Positions 8,891 through 17,592 of a DNA stretch of 38,660 bases are shown piece after piece. Both the position numbers and the translations under genes were made by a program. The notes below the pieces were generated by a model. That model was given only the letters and a program-made list of their open reading frames with translations, was not told the origin of the DNA and did no database searches. Numbering within the stretch: the stretch's first letter is position 1; each line of letters starts with the position of its first letter. The DNA comes from Nitrospinaceae bacterium UBA3496 (lineage in GTDB: Bacteria > UBA8248), in the NCBI GenBank assembly GCA_002377645.1, contig DFQF01000003.1, positions 20,225 through 58,884 on the forward strand, given 5' to 3'.

Positions 8891-9843
8891 TTTTGTCTCC
8901 CATTTTTTCTTTGATTAACTTTAACATTTTTTTTCTTTGGTCGAGAATTTGATTGCAGTTGAGATTTGCTTATTTGCATCAGTATTTTTCCATCTCTAAA
9001 AACACTTACGGTTCCAGTTGACTCACTAATTGCAAAGGAAGTTGCAGAACTGACTGACGTTATTCCTGCAGCTGCCATATGTCTTGAGCCAAGTCCTGGA
9101 GGCAGATCTTCTTCTGGTGCTGCATTGAGATGTCTTCCTGCTGCCTCGATGATTCCATCACCTCTTATAATAAATGCCCCATCAATCGCACTAAACTCTT
9201 TAATTGTTTCTCTTAACCCAGAATCCATAATATTTCTTTGCTCTTCCGGATAACCGTGAAAAGGGTTGATTATAAGTTGTCTTGAGTATTGTAAGACAAG
9301 TTCATGGTCACCTAATACAAATAACGAACCACTGGATTTGCCCTCTCTGCCTTCCGCAGAGAGTTCTAAAGTTAAGGAAAGGATTGTTTCAAAAACTTTT
9401 GGGTCTTCGGTTTTTAAAGAGGATTGAGAAGAAGAAGTTTCAAACATCTCTTCTTCTTTTTCAAGATTGAAAATCATCATCGTGTCTAATTGTTCTTCAG
9501 CAGACAACCCTGATAGACAAACAATAGTCTCTTTATTGGAAATTGCTCTTTCACTTAGGGCAATAACAACTCCCATTTTGATAGCATCAACCCTGTTAAG
9601 AGAAATTTTTGGCAGTTGAAAGACACGAAATTTCTTTTCAACTAACTGATTAAATATTTCTGATGAAGATGTAGTAAAGAATATTTTAAATCCAGATGGC
9701 AGTTCTTCAAAAATGTCTAAATTGTCGATTGCATCTGCATAAAGAAATAGTGCATCTGCTTGGTTTCTTTCACAAATTTCAAGTGCCGAAGCAATCATGT
9801 CTTTATTTAGGCTTGATATACGCTCTGTAAATATTTCGTTCAA
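8887..9843 (-). CDS. Diadenylate cyclase (DAC/DisA_N domain) with N-terminal PK-C-like domain
   Basis: Predicted to make the second messenger c-di-AMP from two ATP. The first 130 or so residues resemble the pyruvate-kinase C-terminal-like domain seen in DacZ-type proteins. The DAC domain follows, with DGA at about 221-223 (AIDGAFII) and LGSRHMAAAGIT at about 251-262. The usual RHR signature reads RHM here (Met about 256), so catalysis may be altered. A strongly basic tail ends the 318-residue protein. There is no DNA-binding DisA C-terminal part and no membrane segment, so it is not classical DisA or CdaA. It sits 11 bp downstream of htrA and overlaps the next small ORF. Confidence 0.85.
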   Translation of the reverse strand: MNEIFTERISSLNKDMIASALEICERNQADALFLYADAIDNLDIFEELPSGFKIFFTTSSSEIFNQLVEKKFRVFQLPKISLNRVDAIKMGVVIALSERAISNKETIVCLSGLSAEEQLDTMMIFNLEKEEEMFETSSSQSSLKTEDPKVFETILSLTLELSAEGREGKSSGSLFVLGDHELVLQYSRQLIINPFHGYPEEQRNIMDSGLRETIKEFSAIDGAFIIRGDGIIEAAGRHLNAAPEEDLPPGLGSRHMAAAGITSVSSATSFAISESTGTVSVFRDGKILMQISKSQLQSNSRPKKKNVKVNQRKNGRQK

Positions 9844-9854
9844 AATTGAGTCAC

Positions 9855-11336
9855 CTATTGGATTCCAATATAAAATGGAGAACCATCTCTTTCTATTAAA
9901 AGTAAAAATCCACTTTTTGCTGATTTAAGAGCTTTTTCCAAATCAACCATATTTTTGACTTGCATTCGATTTGCTTCAAAAATAATATCCCCACGCTTAA
10001 GTCCGGCAAAGGCAGCTTGAGAATTTTGAAGTACTTTTAAAATTACCACACCATTTTTTCTTCTTGTACGCAATGTTTTTGCAAGTGAAGCATTAAGATC
10101 CTGTCCTTCGATCCCAAGTCTTTTTGATACCTGCTTTTTAGAAAACGCTTTTGCAACTTGTGTTGAATTTGGTCGTTGGGCAACGGTTAACATAACACTA
10201 ATTTTTCTTCTATTACGGATAATATGGACGGTTGCCCTAGAGCCAGGTTTAAGGTCAGCTGCGGCAAGCATTAGATCTCTAGGATTTTTTATTGTTTTTA
10301 AGTTAAGGCCTATGATTATATCACCGCGTTTAATTCCTGCTTTAGATGCAGGTCCGTCATCAGTTAATTTACTGACTAATGCGCCAGAAGTGTTTTTGAG
10401 CCCTAGATTTTTTGCAATAGCTTTCGTAATTAGTTGTATATTAACACCTAAAAATCCTCTAGATACTTTACCCCCTCTTTTTATCTGAGGAATAATTTTT
10501 TCTGCAGTATTGATTGGAATGGCAAAACCGATCCCCATATTTCCGCCAGACCTTGTGTAGATTGACTGATTTATGCCTACCACTTCACCTTTTAGATTGA
10601 ACAAAGGCCCACCACTATTCCCTGGATTTATGGAAGCATCTGTTTGTATCAAATCAAGATATTTGTTTTTCCTATTATATCGACCCTTTCCACTTACTAT
10701 TCCTGCTGTAACTGTATGGCCTAAACCAAATGGATTTCCTATTGCTACTACCCAGTCTCCCACACGTAGAGAATCACTATTTCCAAATTTTACTGCTTGG
10801 AAAAATTCACCTGGTTTCTTTTCAATTTGTAGTAAAGCTAAGTCAGTTTCTTGGTCTTTCCCTATAAGTTTTGCTTTTCTTCCTTCTGAACCTTCTTTAA
10901 ATCTCACAGTGATTTTATCCGCGGTTTTATTGTTACCTGCCATGATGACGTGATAATTTGTGAGTATGAGGCCGGAAGAATCAATTACGAATCCCGTACC
11001 TGCACTTCTCCTCTTTCTAGGTTTTGTTCTTGGTGAGGGAGAAGGAAATCTAAATCCGGGTTCAAAGAATCTTCGAAAAAAATCATCTGGTCCGCCTGGG
11101 TAGCGAGGAGTTTGAGTGCCTCGTCTCATTTTTATAATTGTTTCTGTGCTTATATTAACTACAGAAGGCCTTAATTTTTCTATCACCTTCGCTAAAGAAG
11201 GTAAGGCCTGATTTTTGTGTGCACTAGTATCTGTTACTGAGAATAGTAAAAAGACTGCAACAAAAACAGTTAAAGATGATAAGGAAAAAAACTTTTTAAT
11301 TTGAAATATTTTGTTTCCTGATACTGTTTTATGCAT
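9855..11336 (-). CDS. HtrA/DegP-family periplasmic serine protease
   Basis: A 493-residue secreted protease and chaperone for envelope quality control. An N-terminal hydrophobic segment (about residues 20-38) acts as signal or anchor. The trypsin-like domain carries His about 129 (LTNYHV), Asp about 165 (ETDLALLQ) and Ser about 241 (NPGNSGGPL). Two PDZ domains follow (beginning near SRGFLGVNIQ and near KRLGIEGQDL), as in DegP/DegQ. A Pro/Arg-rich linker (residues 75-112) replaces the Q-linker. It is the first gene of the minus-strand run that continues into the cyclase. Confidence 0.95.
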   Translation of the reverse strand: MHKTVSGNKIFQIKKFFSLSSLTVFVAVFLLFSVTDTSAHKNQALPSLAKVIEKLRPSVVNISTETIIKMRRGTQTPRYPGGPDDFFRRFFEPGFRFPSPSPRTKPRKRRSAGTGFVIDSSGLILTNYHVIMAGNNKTADKITVRFKEGSEGRKAKLIGKDQETDLALLQIEKKPGEFFQAVKFGNSDSLRVGDWVVAIGNPFGLGHTVTAGIVSGKGRYNRKNKYLDLIQTDASINPGNSGGPLFNLKGEVVGINQSIYTRSGGNMGIGFAIPINTAEKIIPQIKRGGKVSRGFLGVNIQLITKAIAKNLGLKNTSGALVSKLTDDGPASKAGIKRGDIIIGLNLKTIKNPRDLMLAAADLKPGSRATVHIIRNRRKISVMLTVAQRPNSTQVAKAFSKKQVSKRLGIEGQDLNASLAKTLRTRRKNGVVILKVLQNSQAAFAGLKRGDIIFEANRMQVKNMVDLEKALKSAKSGFLLLIERDGSPFYIGIQ

Positions 11337-11484
11337 GAAGTTGCTTCCTCTTTTAAAAAAAATAAATTCTTTTTGTACATTAGATTTGCGTAAATTTCTG
11401 CAAATAGTTTAGTTTAACCTACGTTTCTTATTTTATCCGATTTTTAAAAAAATTGATATTATTTAAAAAAATAAAGAGAATTTT

Positions 11485-12363
11485 TTGAGTATAGAGACAG
11501 AAACAGTGTTATTTGCGTTTTTTGGGACCCTTGCAATTTCTTCGTCTAATGTACTTTTCTCTATAGTTTTGAGACGAATGGGAGCTTTTGCTCTAGCACA
11601 AATTAATAACATTGGAAATGTTTTAGTTTTAGGGGGAGTAGGTCTTTATTTTTTAGATTGGGAATTGTTGAGATGGGAAGCATTTTTTTGGTTTGGTCTT
11701 CTTGGTATTATAAATTATAGTATCAATAGATGGGTTTTTTATACTGGAATGAGTACAGTAGGACCTTCTCGCCATGTCACAATAGTTAGCCTTACCCCTA
11801 TTCCAAGTATGTTTATCGCGATCTTACTTTTAGGAGAAGAGCCAAACTTAGCGATATTCCTTGGAACTTTCTTTGTTATATGTGGAGTTATAATAGTTAG
11901 TTATGAACCTTCAAGTTCTGGGTGGATAAGAGCAGGAATTGGTTGGTCTTTTATGAGTGTATTGTTCCTTACAGCGAGTGCATATATGCGTAATAGAGGA
12001 ATGAATTACATGGCGGAACCTTTTTTGTTAACTACTTGGTCTGCTCTTGTGGCTATACCTACTGGCGAGATTTTAAGAAAATTCTTACCTAAAAAGTTTT
12101 TTTGTATGGGGGAAGCGAAAAAAATGATTCCTCTTCTTTTGTTTGGTATTGCGATGAATAGTTTCTCCCAAGTTTTAATTAATCAGTCTATGAGAGGGAA
12201 AATATCTTTAGCAGTACCTATAGGAAGTTCTGCTCCAGTATTTGTTTTGATTCTTTCTGCTATTTTTTTGAGAAAAACTGAAAATTTGAATTTTCGTGTA
12301 GTGATTGGAATTTTAATTACTGTTTTAGGGGTTATCGGAATTGGAATAAGCCGACATGGATAA
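11485..12363 (+). CDS. EamA/DMT-superfamily transporter (first of a pair)
   Basis: A ten-helix drug/metabolite transporter of 292 residues made of two EamA repeats. The repeat pattern is visible in VLGGVGLYFLDWE, STVGPSRHVTIVSLTPIPSMFIAILLLGEEP and, in the second half, VPIGSSAPVFVLILSAIFLRKTE. The start is TTG with GAGA about 6 nt upstream. The next gene, 21 bp downstream, is a clear paralog of the same length and topology, so the pair may form a heterodimer or serve two substrates. The substrate is unknown. Confidence 0.88.
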   Translation: MSIETETVLFAFFGTLAISSSNVLFSIVLRRMGAFALAQINNIGNVLVLGGVGLYFLDWELLRWEAFFWFGLLGIINYSINRWVFYTGMSTVGPSRHVTIVSLTPIPSMFIAILLLGEEPNLAIFLGTFFVICGVIIVSYEPSSSGWIRAGIGWSFMSVLFLTASAYMRNRGMNYMAEPFLLTTWSALVAIPTGEILRKFLPKKFFCMGEAKKMIPLLLFGIAMNSFSQVLINQSMRGKISLAVPIGSSAPVFVLILSAIFLRKTENLNFRVVIGILITVLGVIGIGISRHG

Positions 12364-12384
12364 ATTTTTTTTTAGTGGATTACT

Positions 12385-13260
12385 ATGAGTGCGCATTTAA
12401 CAAGTATTTTGTGGGCATTAACTGCCTCAATTGTTTTAGCTTTTCAGGGCGTTGTTATTTCCGTTTTTCTTAAAAGAATTGGGATCTTGGCAGTCTGTAT
12501 TTTTACTAATGCCGTCAACTGCGTAGTACTAGGTTTAGTTGGATTTTGGACTTACCAAGAGGGGGAATTTGATTGGATTGGATTAGGTTGGTTCTCTTTA
12601 CTTGGAATAACTGCTTATAGCTACGGACGATTTGTTTATTACAAGGCTCTTTCGACTATAGGACCACCCCGACTGACTACTTTGATGAGTACGTCTCCTT
12701 TATTAAGTTTAGGGTTAGCGGTTCTTTTTTTGTCTGAAAGGCCAGGCCTTTTTGTACTTATAGGAACTGCATTAGTTATTTTAGGTGTTGCTCTTGTAAG
12801 TTATGAACCTGATGAAAACCAGTGGTTTCATAGAGGAATAATTTGGGGATTTGCAAGTGCTTTGTCCATGGGCCTGAGTACATTTATAAGAAAAAAAGGA
12901 CTTGATGCTTTTCCAAACACAGCCTTAACGATAGCTTGGGGTAATTTAATTGGCATCCCAGTTTTAATGAGTCTTAGATCTTTTGTTCCTGCATCACTCT
13001 TTGAATGGGGTGGACGTTCTGTCATTATTGTAGTTTTGCTGATGGGGGTTTTAAATGCTGCTAATCAAGTATTTATGAACCTTGCAGTTTTGCATGGAGA
13101 TGTCAGCGTAGTTTCTCCGATAATAACTTCTTCTCCCGTTTTTTCACTTTTACTCACAGCGTTGTTTCTAAGAAAAGTGGAAAAAATTAAATTTTCGATG
13201 ATCATTGGTGTTTTTCTGACTGTGTTTGGAATGATAGCGATATCTCTTGGTAGAAGTTAA
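12385..13260 (+). CDS. EamA/DMT-superfamily transporter (second of a pair)
   Basis: A 291-residue, ten-helix transporter homologous to its upstream neighbour. Shared landmarks include ALSTIGPPRLTTLMSTSPLLSLGLAVLFLSERP in the first repeat, VSYEPDENQW at the inter-repeat junction (VSYEPSSSGW in the partner), and SPIITSSPVFSLLLTALFLRKVEKIKF near the end. It probably arose by tandem duplication and is co-transcribed with the partner. The substrate cannot be inferred. Confidence 0.88.
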   Translation: MSAHLTSILWALTASIVLAFQGVVISVFLKRIGILAVCIFTNAVNCVVLGLVGFWTYQEGEFDWIGLGWFSLLGITAYSYGRFVYYKALSTIGPPRLTTLMSTSPLLSLGLAVLFLSERPGLFVLIGTALVILGVALVSYEPDENQWFHRGIIWGFASALSMGLSTFIRKKGLDAFPNTALTIAWGNLIGIPVLMSLRSFVPASLFEWGGRSVIIVVLLMGVLNAANQVFMNLAVLHGDVSVVSPIITSSPVFSLLLTALFLRKVEKIKFSMIIGVFLTVFGMIAISLGRS

Positions 13261-13311
13261 ATCTTTATTTAAAAAAATGAATCTTGATCTGTTTTTGTCT
13301 GAGGAGTAATC

Positions 13312-13339
13312 TTTACAAAGTATTTTGCTTTTCTAAATA
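13312..13339 (+). promoter_or_regulatory. Candidate sigma-70 promoter for the PNPOx-like gene
   Basis: TTTACA (13312-13317) and TAAATA (13334-13339) are separated by 16 nt in the 113-bp gap before the flavoprotein gene. Both boxes are close to consensus, but the region is AT-rich, so chance matches are likely. Confidence 0.3.
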
Positions 13340-13373
13340 ACAATTTTTAGGGTCACTTTTTGGAGGTTCTGAA

Positions 13374-13826
13374 ATGGGTGATAAAGTTTTTATAGACGAT
13401 TTGTTGTCAGAAAAACGAATTTGTAGATTTGCTGTTACAAGGAAGGATGGTAGTCCGCTTATCCGTCCAATTTGGTATATCTGGGAAGATGGTAAATTTT
13501 TAATTAGTACTAAAACGGTTGGAATTCATACAAAAATTGTCAGAAGAGATCCAAGAATTTCAATAGTTGTAGACAAAGACGATCCACCATATAAACAAGT
13601 GGTTTGTGAGGGCGATGTTGAATTAATAGAAAATGTTGGTTTAGATCACGAATTATTAAGACGGTGTGCAGAGAGATATCTTCCTGAAAATTTTGTTGAA
13701 AAATTTATGTCTGGTCCTGTAGCACAAGCAGATCGTGTAAGATTTGTTGTACATCCTAGAAGGTGGACGATTTCGGATGCCGGGGCAAATCCACCTATCC
13801 CTCCTAGGGCAGGAGAGTATAGTTAA
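13374..13826 (+). CDS. PNPOx-like split-barrel flavoprotein
   Basis: A 150-residue protein of the pyridoxamine 5'-phosphate oxidase-like split-barrel fold. Seen are RFAVTRKDGSPLIRPIWYIWEDGKFLISTKTVGIHTKIVRRDPRISIVVD, the usual FMN/F420-binding strand-loop pattern, and CEGDVELIE in the second half. Members bind FMN, F420 or haem and reduce small substrates. This one most resembles the short F420/FMN reductase-type subgroup. It has a strong TGGAGG ribosome site before the ATG and a hairpin terminator just after the stop. Confidence 0.85.
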   Translation: MGDKVFIDDLLSEKRICRFAVTRKDGSPLIRPIWYIWEDGKFLISTKTVGIHTKIVRRDPRISIVVDKDDPPYKQVVCEGDVELIENVGLDHELLRRCAERYLPENFVEKFMSGPVAQADRVRFVVHPRRWTISDAGANPPIPPRAGEYS

Positions 13827-13837
13827 ATTTTTTCTTG

Positions 13838-13880
13838 GTGTTGGCGGATATTTCTCTTCCGCCGACACTTAGTCTTTTTC
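13838..13880 (+). terminator. Rho-independent terminator of the PNPOx-like gene
   Basis: GTGTTGGCGG (13838-13847) pairs with CCGCCGACAC (13859-13868) over 10 bp, with one G-U wobble and an 11-nt loop. A T-rich run follows on the plus strand (TTAGTCTTTTTC). It abuts the rimO stop codon, so the T tract lies inside the 3' end of the convergent gene. Confidence 0.75.
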
Positions 13881-15278
13881 TACTATAAGATTAATCCCGT
13901 CTGTTTCTACTATTTTTCCTGAAATGATTTCTCCTGGAATTCCTTCTGTTTTGTTGAGATAAACATCTCCATCGACTTCTGGTGCTTGAAGTCGAGTTCT
14001 TCCTTGAAGCAAACCTTCTTCTGAGAGTTTCTCAATAAGAACACTCGTTTTTGTTCCAATAAGTTTTTTGTTTTCTTCTTCCATAATTTTCTTTTGTAAT
14101 TCAAGAAGCTCGTTTGTTCTTTCTTTTGCGACTTCATAAGGTATTTGATTTGGAAGTTTTGCTGCTATAGAACGTTCCTCTGGAGAAAAAACAAAAGCAC
14201 CTAACCTTGCAAAACGGGTTTCTTCTATAAATTTAAGTAAAAGTTGAAAATCTTTATCTGTTTCGCCAGGATAACCAACGAGCATTGTTGTTCTTATCGC
14301 ACAATTTGGAATTTTTTCTTTAATTCTTTCAATAAGCTCTCTTGTTTCTTTTTCATCAATTCCTCGTCTCATAGAATTTAAGACTTTGGTAGAAATATGT
14401 TGAAGTGGCATATCTATATATTCACAAACTTTAGGAAGCAATCGAAATGCGTCTAAAAGTTCGTCAGTTACACCCCTTGGATAATTGTAAAGTACACGAA
14501 TCCATTCAATATTCTTAATTTTATCTAATTTTCCTAAAAGTTTTGCTAAGGACCAACCTTTTCCAATATCCGTCCCATAACTTGTTATTTCTTGAGCAAG
14601 AAGATTAATTTCCTTTACTCCTATATTTCCAAGAGCTTCTGCTTCATCTAAGACAATCTCCATTGGTCTGGATCTAAATTTTCCTCTGAAACGCGGAATT
14701 ACGCAAAAAGTACATGGTCTGGAGCATCCTTCTGCTACTTTTATATACGCACTTGGTCCAGGATCAGATAGTATCCGTGGGAGTCTTCTACTGTAATCCA
14801 TCAAAGTATCGGAATAGAATTCGCTCGGAGAATCTTCTTTTCTTATTTTTGGAATTAATAGTTCAGGCAAACGATCGTATTCTCTTGTTCCAATAAAAAG
14901 ATCAACTTCAGGAAGTTCCTTTGTAAGTTCTGATTTGTATCTTTCAACAAGACAACCCGCGACCACAATTATTTTAACCCCGCCTTCTTTTTTTAATTCT
15001 CCAATCCTTAAAATTGTATCGATAGATTCGTGTTTGGCTTCTTCAATAAATCCACAAGTATTTATAATTACAATTTCTGCTTTTTGAAATTGGGGTTCGA
15101 GTTTAAAGCCATAAGAAGATAAAGAAGCTAGCATAATTTCACTGTCTACTGTATTTTTTGAACATCCAAGTGATATTAAAGAAGCAGATAGTGAGTTGTG
15201 AGATAAGCTTTCATTTGGATACTTTGCAATCGGCATCTCGGAAATAGGTTGTATTTGTAGTAATTCGTTTGATTCCAT
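13869..15278 (-). CDS. rimO: Ribosomal protein S12 methylthiotransferase RimO
   Basis: Adds a methylthio group to an aspartate of ribosomal protein S12, using two [4Fe-4S] clusters and SAM. The 469-residue protein has the UPF0004 cysteines at about 39 (LGCSKNTVDSE), 75 (NTCGFIEEAKHES) and 109 (AGCLVERY), then the radical SAM cluster C185, C189, C192 (EGCSRPCTFCVIPRFRG), and a C-terminal TRAM domain. The GCSKNTVDSE and GFIEEAKHES wording favours RimO over MiaB. There is an N-terminal extension of about 30 residues before the domain. It is followed by the radical SAM gene upstream on the same strand (17-bp gap). Confidence 0.95.
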   Translation of the reverse strand: MESNELLQIQPISEMPIAKYPNESLSHNSLSASLISLGCSKNTVDSEIMLASLSSYGFKLEPQFQKAEIVIINTCGFIEEAKHESIDTILRIGELKKEGGVKIIVVAGCLVERYKSELTKELPEVDLFIGTREYDRLPELLIPKIRKEDSPSEFYSDTLMDYSRRLPRILSDPGPSAYIKVAEGCSRPCTFCVIPRFRGKFRSRPMEIVLDEAEALGNIGVKEINLLAQEITSYGTDIGKGWSLAKLLGKLDKIKNIEWIRVLYNYPRGVTDELLDAFRLLPKVCEYIDMPLQHISTKVLNSMRRGIDEKETRELIERIKEKIPNCAIRTTMLVGYPGETDKDFQLLLKFIEETRFARLGAFVFSPEERSIAAKLPNQIPYEVAKERTNELLELQKKIMEEENKKLIGTKTSVLIEKLSEEGLLQGRTRLQAPEVDGDVYLNKTEGIPGEIISGKIVETDGINLIVEKD

Positions 15279-15295
15279 TTTAAAATCTTTGTTCC

Positions 15296-16603
15296 TTATT
15301 TTTTTGGATTAACATGCCACTCATGTTTAGGACGGTTGTAGTATTTTATTGCTACATTTGGGAGTTCTTTTTTGATTATATCGAGTAACTTCTTCATTCC
15401 TATAGCATCGCCTTTTTTGTCAATGTTTGGCAATGTTTTAACATACAAATCTGGGTCAATACATAGATTTTTCATTTGAATAACATGAACTCCAGTTGAT
15501 AAACATGTTTTAATTAATGCTTCAATCTCTGCTTCTAAATCAGTTACTCCCGGAAAAACCAAGTAATTTACTTGTGTATATAATCCATTGTCTGAAACTG
15601 CGCAAAGAGAATCATGAATAGTTGTAAGGTCGTAGTCTTCTGGACGATAATACGCTCTATGCCATTCTTCAATAAAGCTATTTGTACTTACTCTAATACT
15701 TTCCAGACCACCTTCTGCGAGTTTTTTAATAGCTTTTGTATTACTGCCATTAGTATTTAAGTGGAGAGTGCCTTTTTCAGTTTGGTTCCTTATTATTTGA
15801 CAAGTTCGTTCTATTATACCTGCTTGTAGCAATGGTTCTCCTTCGCATCCTTGGCCAAAACTGACCATACTATCCTCTGCTTTCTCAAGATGGGGTATGG
15901 AAATTTCAGAAATTTCTTCGGGTGTGGGGACAAATTGTATTCTGTCATGACTGGCGGGAAAAAGATCGTCAGTTTGTAAAGAAATACATCCACGGCAGTC
16001 AGCATTACATAGTGGTGCTATAGGAACACCAAATTCCCATCTTTGGTGGAAAAAATTCTTAGCAGCAAAACAATGAGATTCTGTGGCACAGTGTTCTAGA
16101 TGTGGAATCATTCTGTTTTTTGGGAATTTTTTTTTCATTTTCGAAATTTGAACTCTTAAATTAGAGTCATCAAAATTAAAAGGGTCCCAACGTTCACAGT
16201 CATCCACTTGTATTGCAGCACATATAAACTCTTCTTTTACTTGATCAAAACCAATTGCGGTATATGCCCACAGAGGCAAAGTCTTGGTAGATTTTGTTTT
16301 TTTTGAAAATGGAAGGAGTGTTCTCATCCATCCTGGTGCAGGAAAAGTGCTCGCAGCTTGGATAGAAAATGATTCTTTAGTCCAATTTGATTTTTCGATA
16401 ATAATTACTTTATTGTTTTTTTTGTTTATGCCTCCTGGATGACTTTCTGGGATAGTAAAAAATTTACTTCCTTCAGGAAGTTTTGATAGTTCTTCTTTTT
16501 CAGGCACTTTCGGATGTGTCCCAGATGCTCCCACCATTCCAAGAGTTGGGTGTTCAAATAACTGCCCTTTTAAATCAGAAACTACCATTAGAGGAAATGA
16601 CAA
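15296..16603 (-). CDS. Radical SAM protein, unknown substrate
   Basis: A 435-residue protein whose first 190 residues form an unrecognised domain with its own cysteines (about C172 and C178), followed by a radical SAM core with the CxxxCxxC motif at about C199, C203 and C206 (PLCNADCRGC). Downstream are GQGCEGEPLL and HLNTNGSN, typical of the SAM barrel. The substrate is not apparent. I keep the TTG start because AAGGA lies 8 nt before it. The internal ATG at 16588 lacks a ribosome site at a proper distance. It lies immediately upstream of rimO and divergent from the next gene. Confidence 0.8.
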   Translation of the reverse strand: MSFPLMVVSDLKGQLFEHPTLGMVGASGTHPKVPEKEELSKLPEGSKFFTIPESHPGGINKKNNKVIIIEKSNWTKESFSIQAASTFPAPGWMRTLLPFSKKTKSTKTLPLWAYTAIGFDQVKEEFICAAIQVDDCERWDPFNFDDSNLRVQISKMKKKFPKNRMIPHLEHCATESHCFAAKNFFHQRWEFGVPIAPLCNADCRGCISLQTDDLFPASHDRIQFVPTPEEISEISIPHLEKAEDSMVSFGQGCEGEPLLQAGIIERTCQIIRNQTEKGTLHLNTNGSNTKAIKKLAEGGLESIRVSTNSFIEEWHRAYYRPEDYDLTTIHDSLCAVSDNGLYTQVNYLVFPGVTDLEAEIEALIKTCLSTGVHVIQMKNLCIDPDLYVKTLPNIDKKGDAIGMKKLLDIIKKELPNVAIKYYNRPKHEWHVNPKK

Positions 16604-16753
16604 AAAAATAGTCCTTATAAAAAAACATGATTTGATTTGTTTCCAAATTCACCATTAACATATTGTTTATACATTAATTCTTTGAAATTTTAATATAAAT
16701 TTTTTTTTTGAAGGAAGCTAAATTGAATTTTCTTTTTGATTTGAGGTTTTTTC

Positions 16754-17584
16754 ATGGTGAATAGTGATTTTTTTTCAAGAATTCCATTGTTAGAAATTCT
16801 AACTAATCAATGTATTTCTTACTGGAAATCTTTTTCTGATAATGATTGGAAAAAGCAAACTTATTGTGATGGCTGGTGCCCTGAAGATATTGTTAGCCAT
16901 TTGGTGACTGGAACAGAGTTTTATTCATACTCAATTGAACGTGCTATAAAGAATCTCTCACCTGAACCTCCTTATGGAAAAGATATTGAGGAGTTTTATG
17001 CAATTAGAGACACAAAAGGGAGAGAACTTATGGAGTTGTCTCATGAATTGTTATTGGAACGATTTGTAAGATCATCGAATGATTTACAATCACAGATGAT
17101 TAAAATCAATTCTGAAAATTCAGAACAACTTGGGTTTCATCCCAGAGGACTCATCCCTTTAGGATTTTGGATTGGACAGCGATTATTTGAAATAGTACTT
17201 CATGATTGGGATATTCGTTATGGACATGATAAAGGGATAAATCTTTCTGTTGAAGGTGTGAAAGGAATTTTGCCTTTTCTTCCTATCCAAATCTGTCGTC
17301 TTTTTAATAGGCGGGAGAAAATTCCTTTTCAAGCTTCTTTTCTTTTTGTTTCACAAAACCCAAGAAAGAAATGGATTATTCGAATATCTGATGAAAGTGC
17401 AGTGGAAAGTTACGATTTGAAAGTTAATATAGACGCTAAAATTGAAGTAGATTCTGAAAGTCTTATTTTGTTATTATTCGGAAGAGAAAGTGTAGAAGGT
17501 GTCGAACAAAAAAACAAATTGAAAATTGATGGTGATCGGGAAACAGCTTTTAAGTTGTTCGAAATTTTATTTACAAAATATTAG
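16754..17584 (+). CDS. DinB-fold, mycothiol-dependent maleylpyruvate isomerase-like protein
   Basis: A 276-residue protein of the DinB/MDMPI superfamily, whose members bind a metal and use a thiol cofactor such as mycothiol or bacillithiol. Metal-ligand candidates are His about 49 (GWCPEDIVSHLVTG), and Glu about 146 with His about 150 in RLFEIVLHDWDIR, which matches the family's ExxxH. The C-terminal 80 residues look like the SCP2-like domain often attached to it. No mycothiol synthesis gene is in the window, so the thiol is unknown. It is 8 bp upstream of the GrdB-like selenoprotein, indicating one transcript. Confidence 0.75.
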   Translation: MVNSDFFSRIPLLEILTNQCISYWKSFSDNDWKKQTYCDGWCPEDIVSHLVTGTEFYSYSIERAIKNLSPEPPYGKDIEEFYAIRDTKGRELMELSHELLLERFVRSSNDLQSQMIKINSENSEQLGFHPRGLIPLGFWIGQRLFEIVLHDWDIRYGHDKGINLSVEGVKGILPFLPIQICRLFNRREKIPFQASFLFVSQNPRKKWIIRISDESAVESYDLKVNIDAKIEVDSESLILLLFGRESVEGVEQKNKLKIDGDRETAFKLFEILFTKY

Positions 17585-17592
17585 GATATAAA

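Noticed and set aside
11384..11405. ATTTGC/GCAAAT inverted repeat between htrA and the EamA gene
   Set aside because: Only 6 bp with a 10-nt spacer in AT-rich DNA. Could be an operator half-site pair but not supported.
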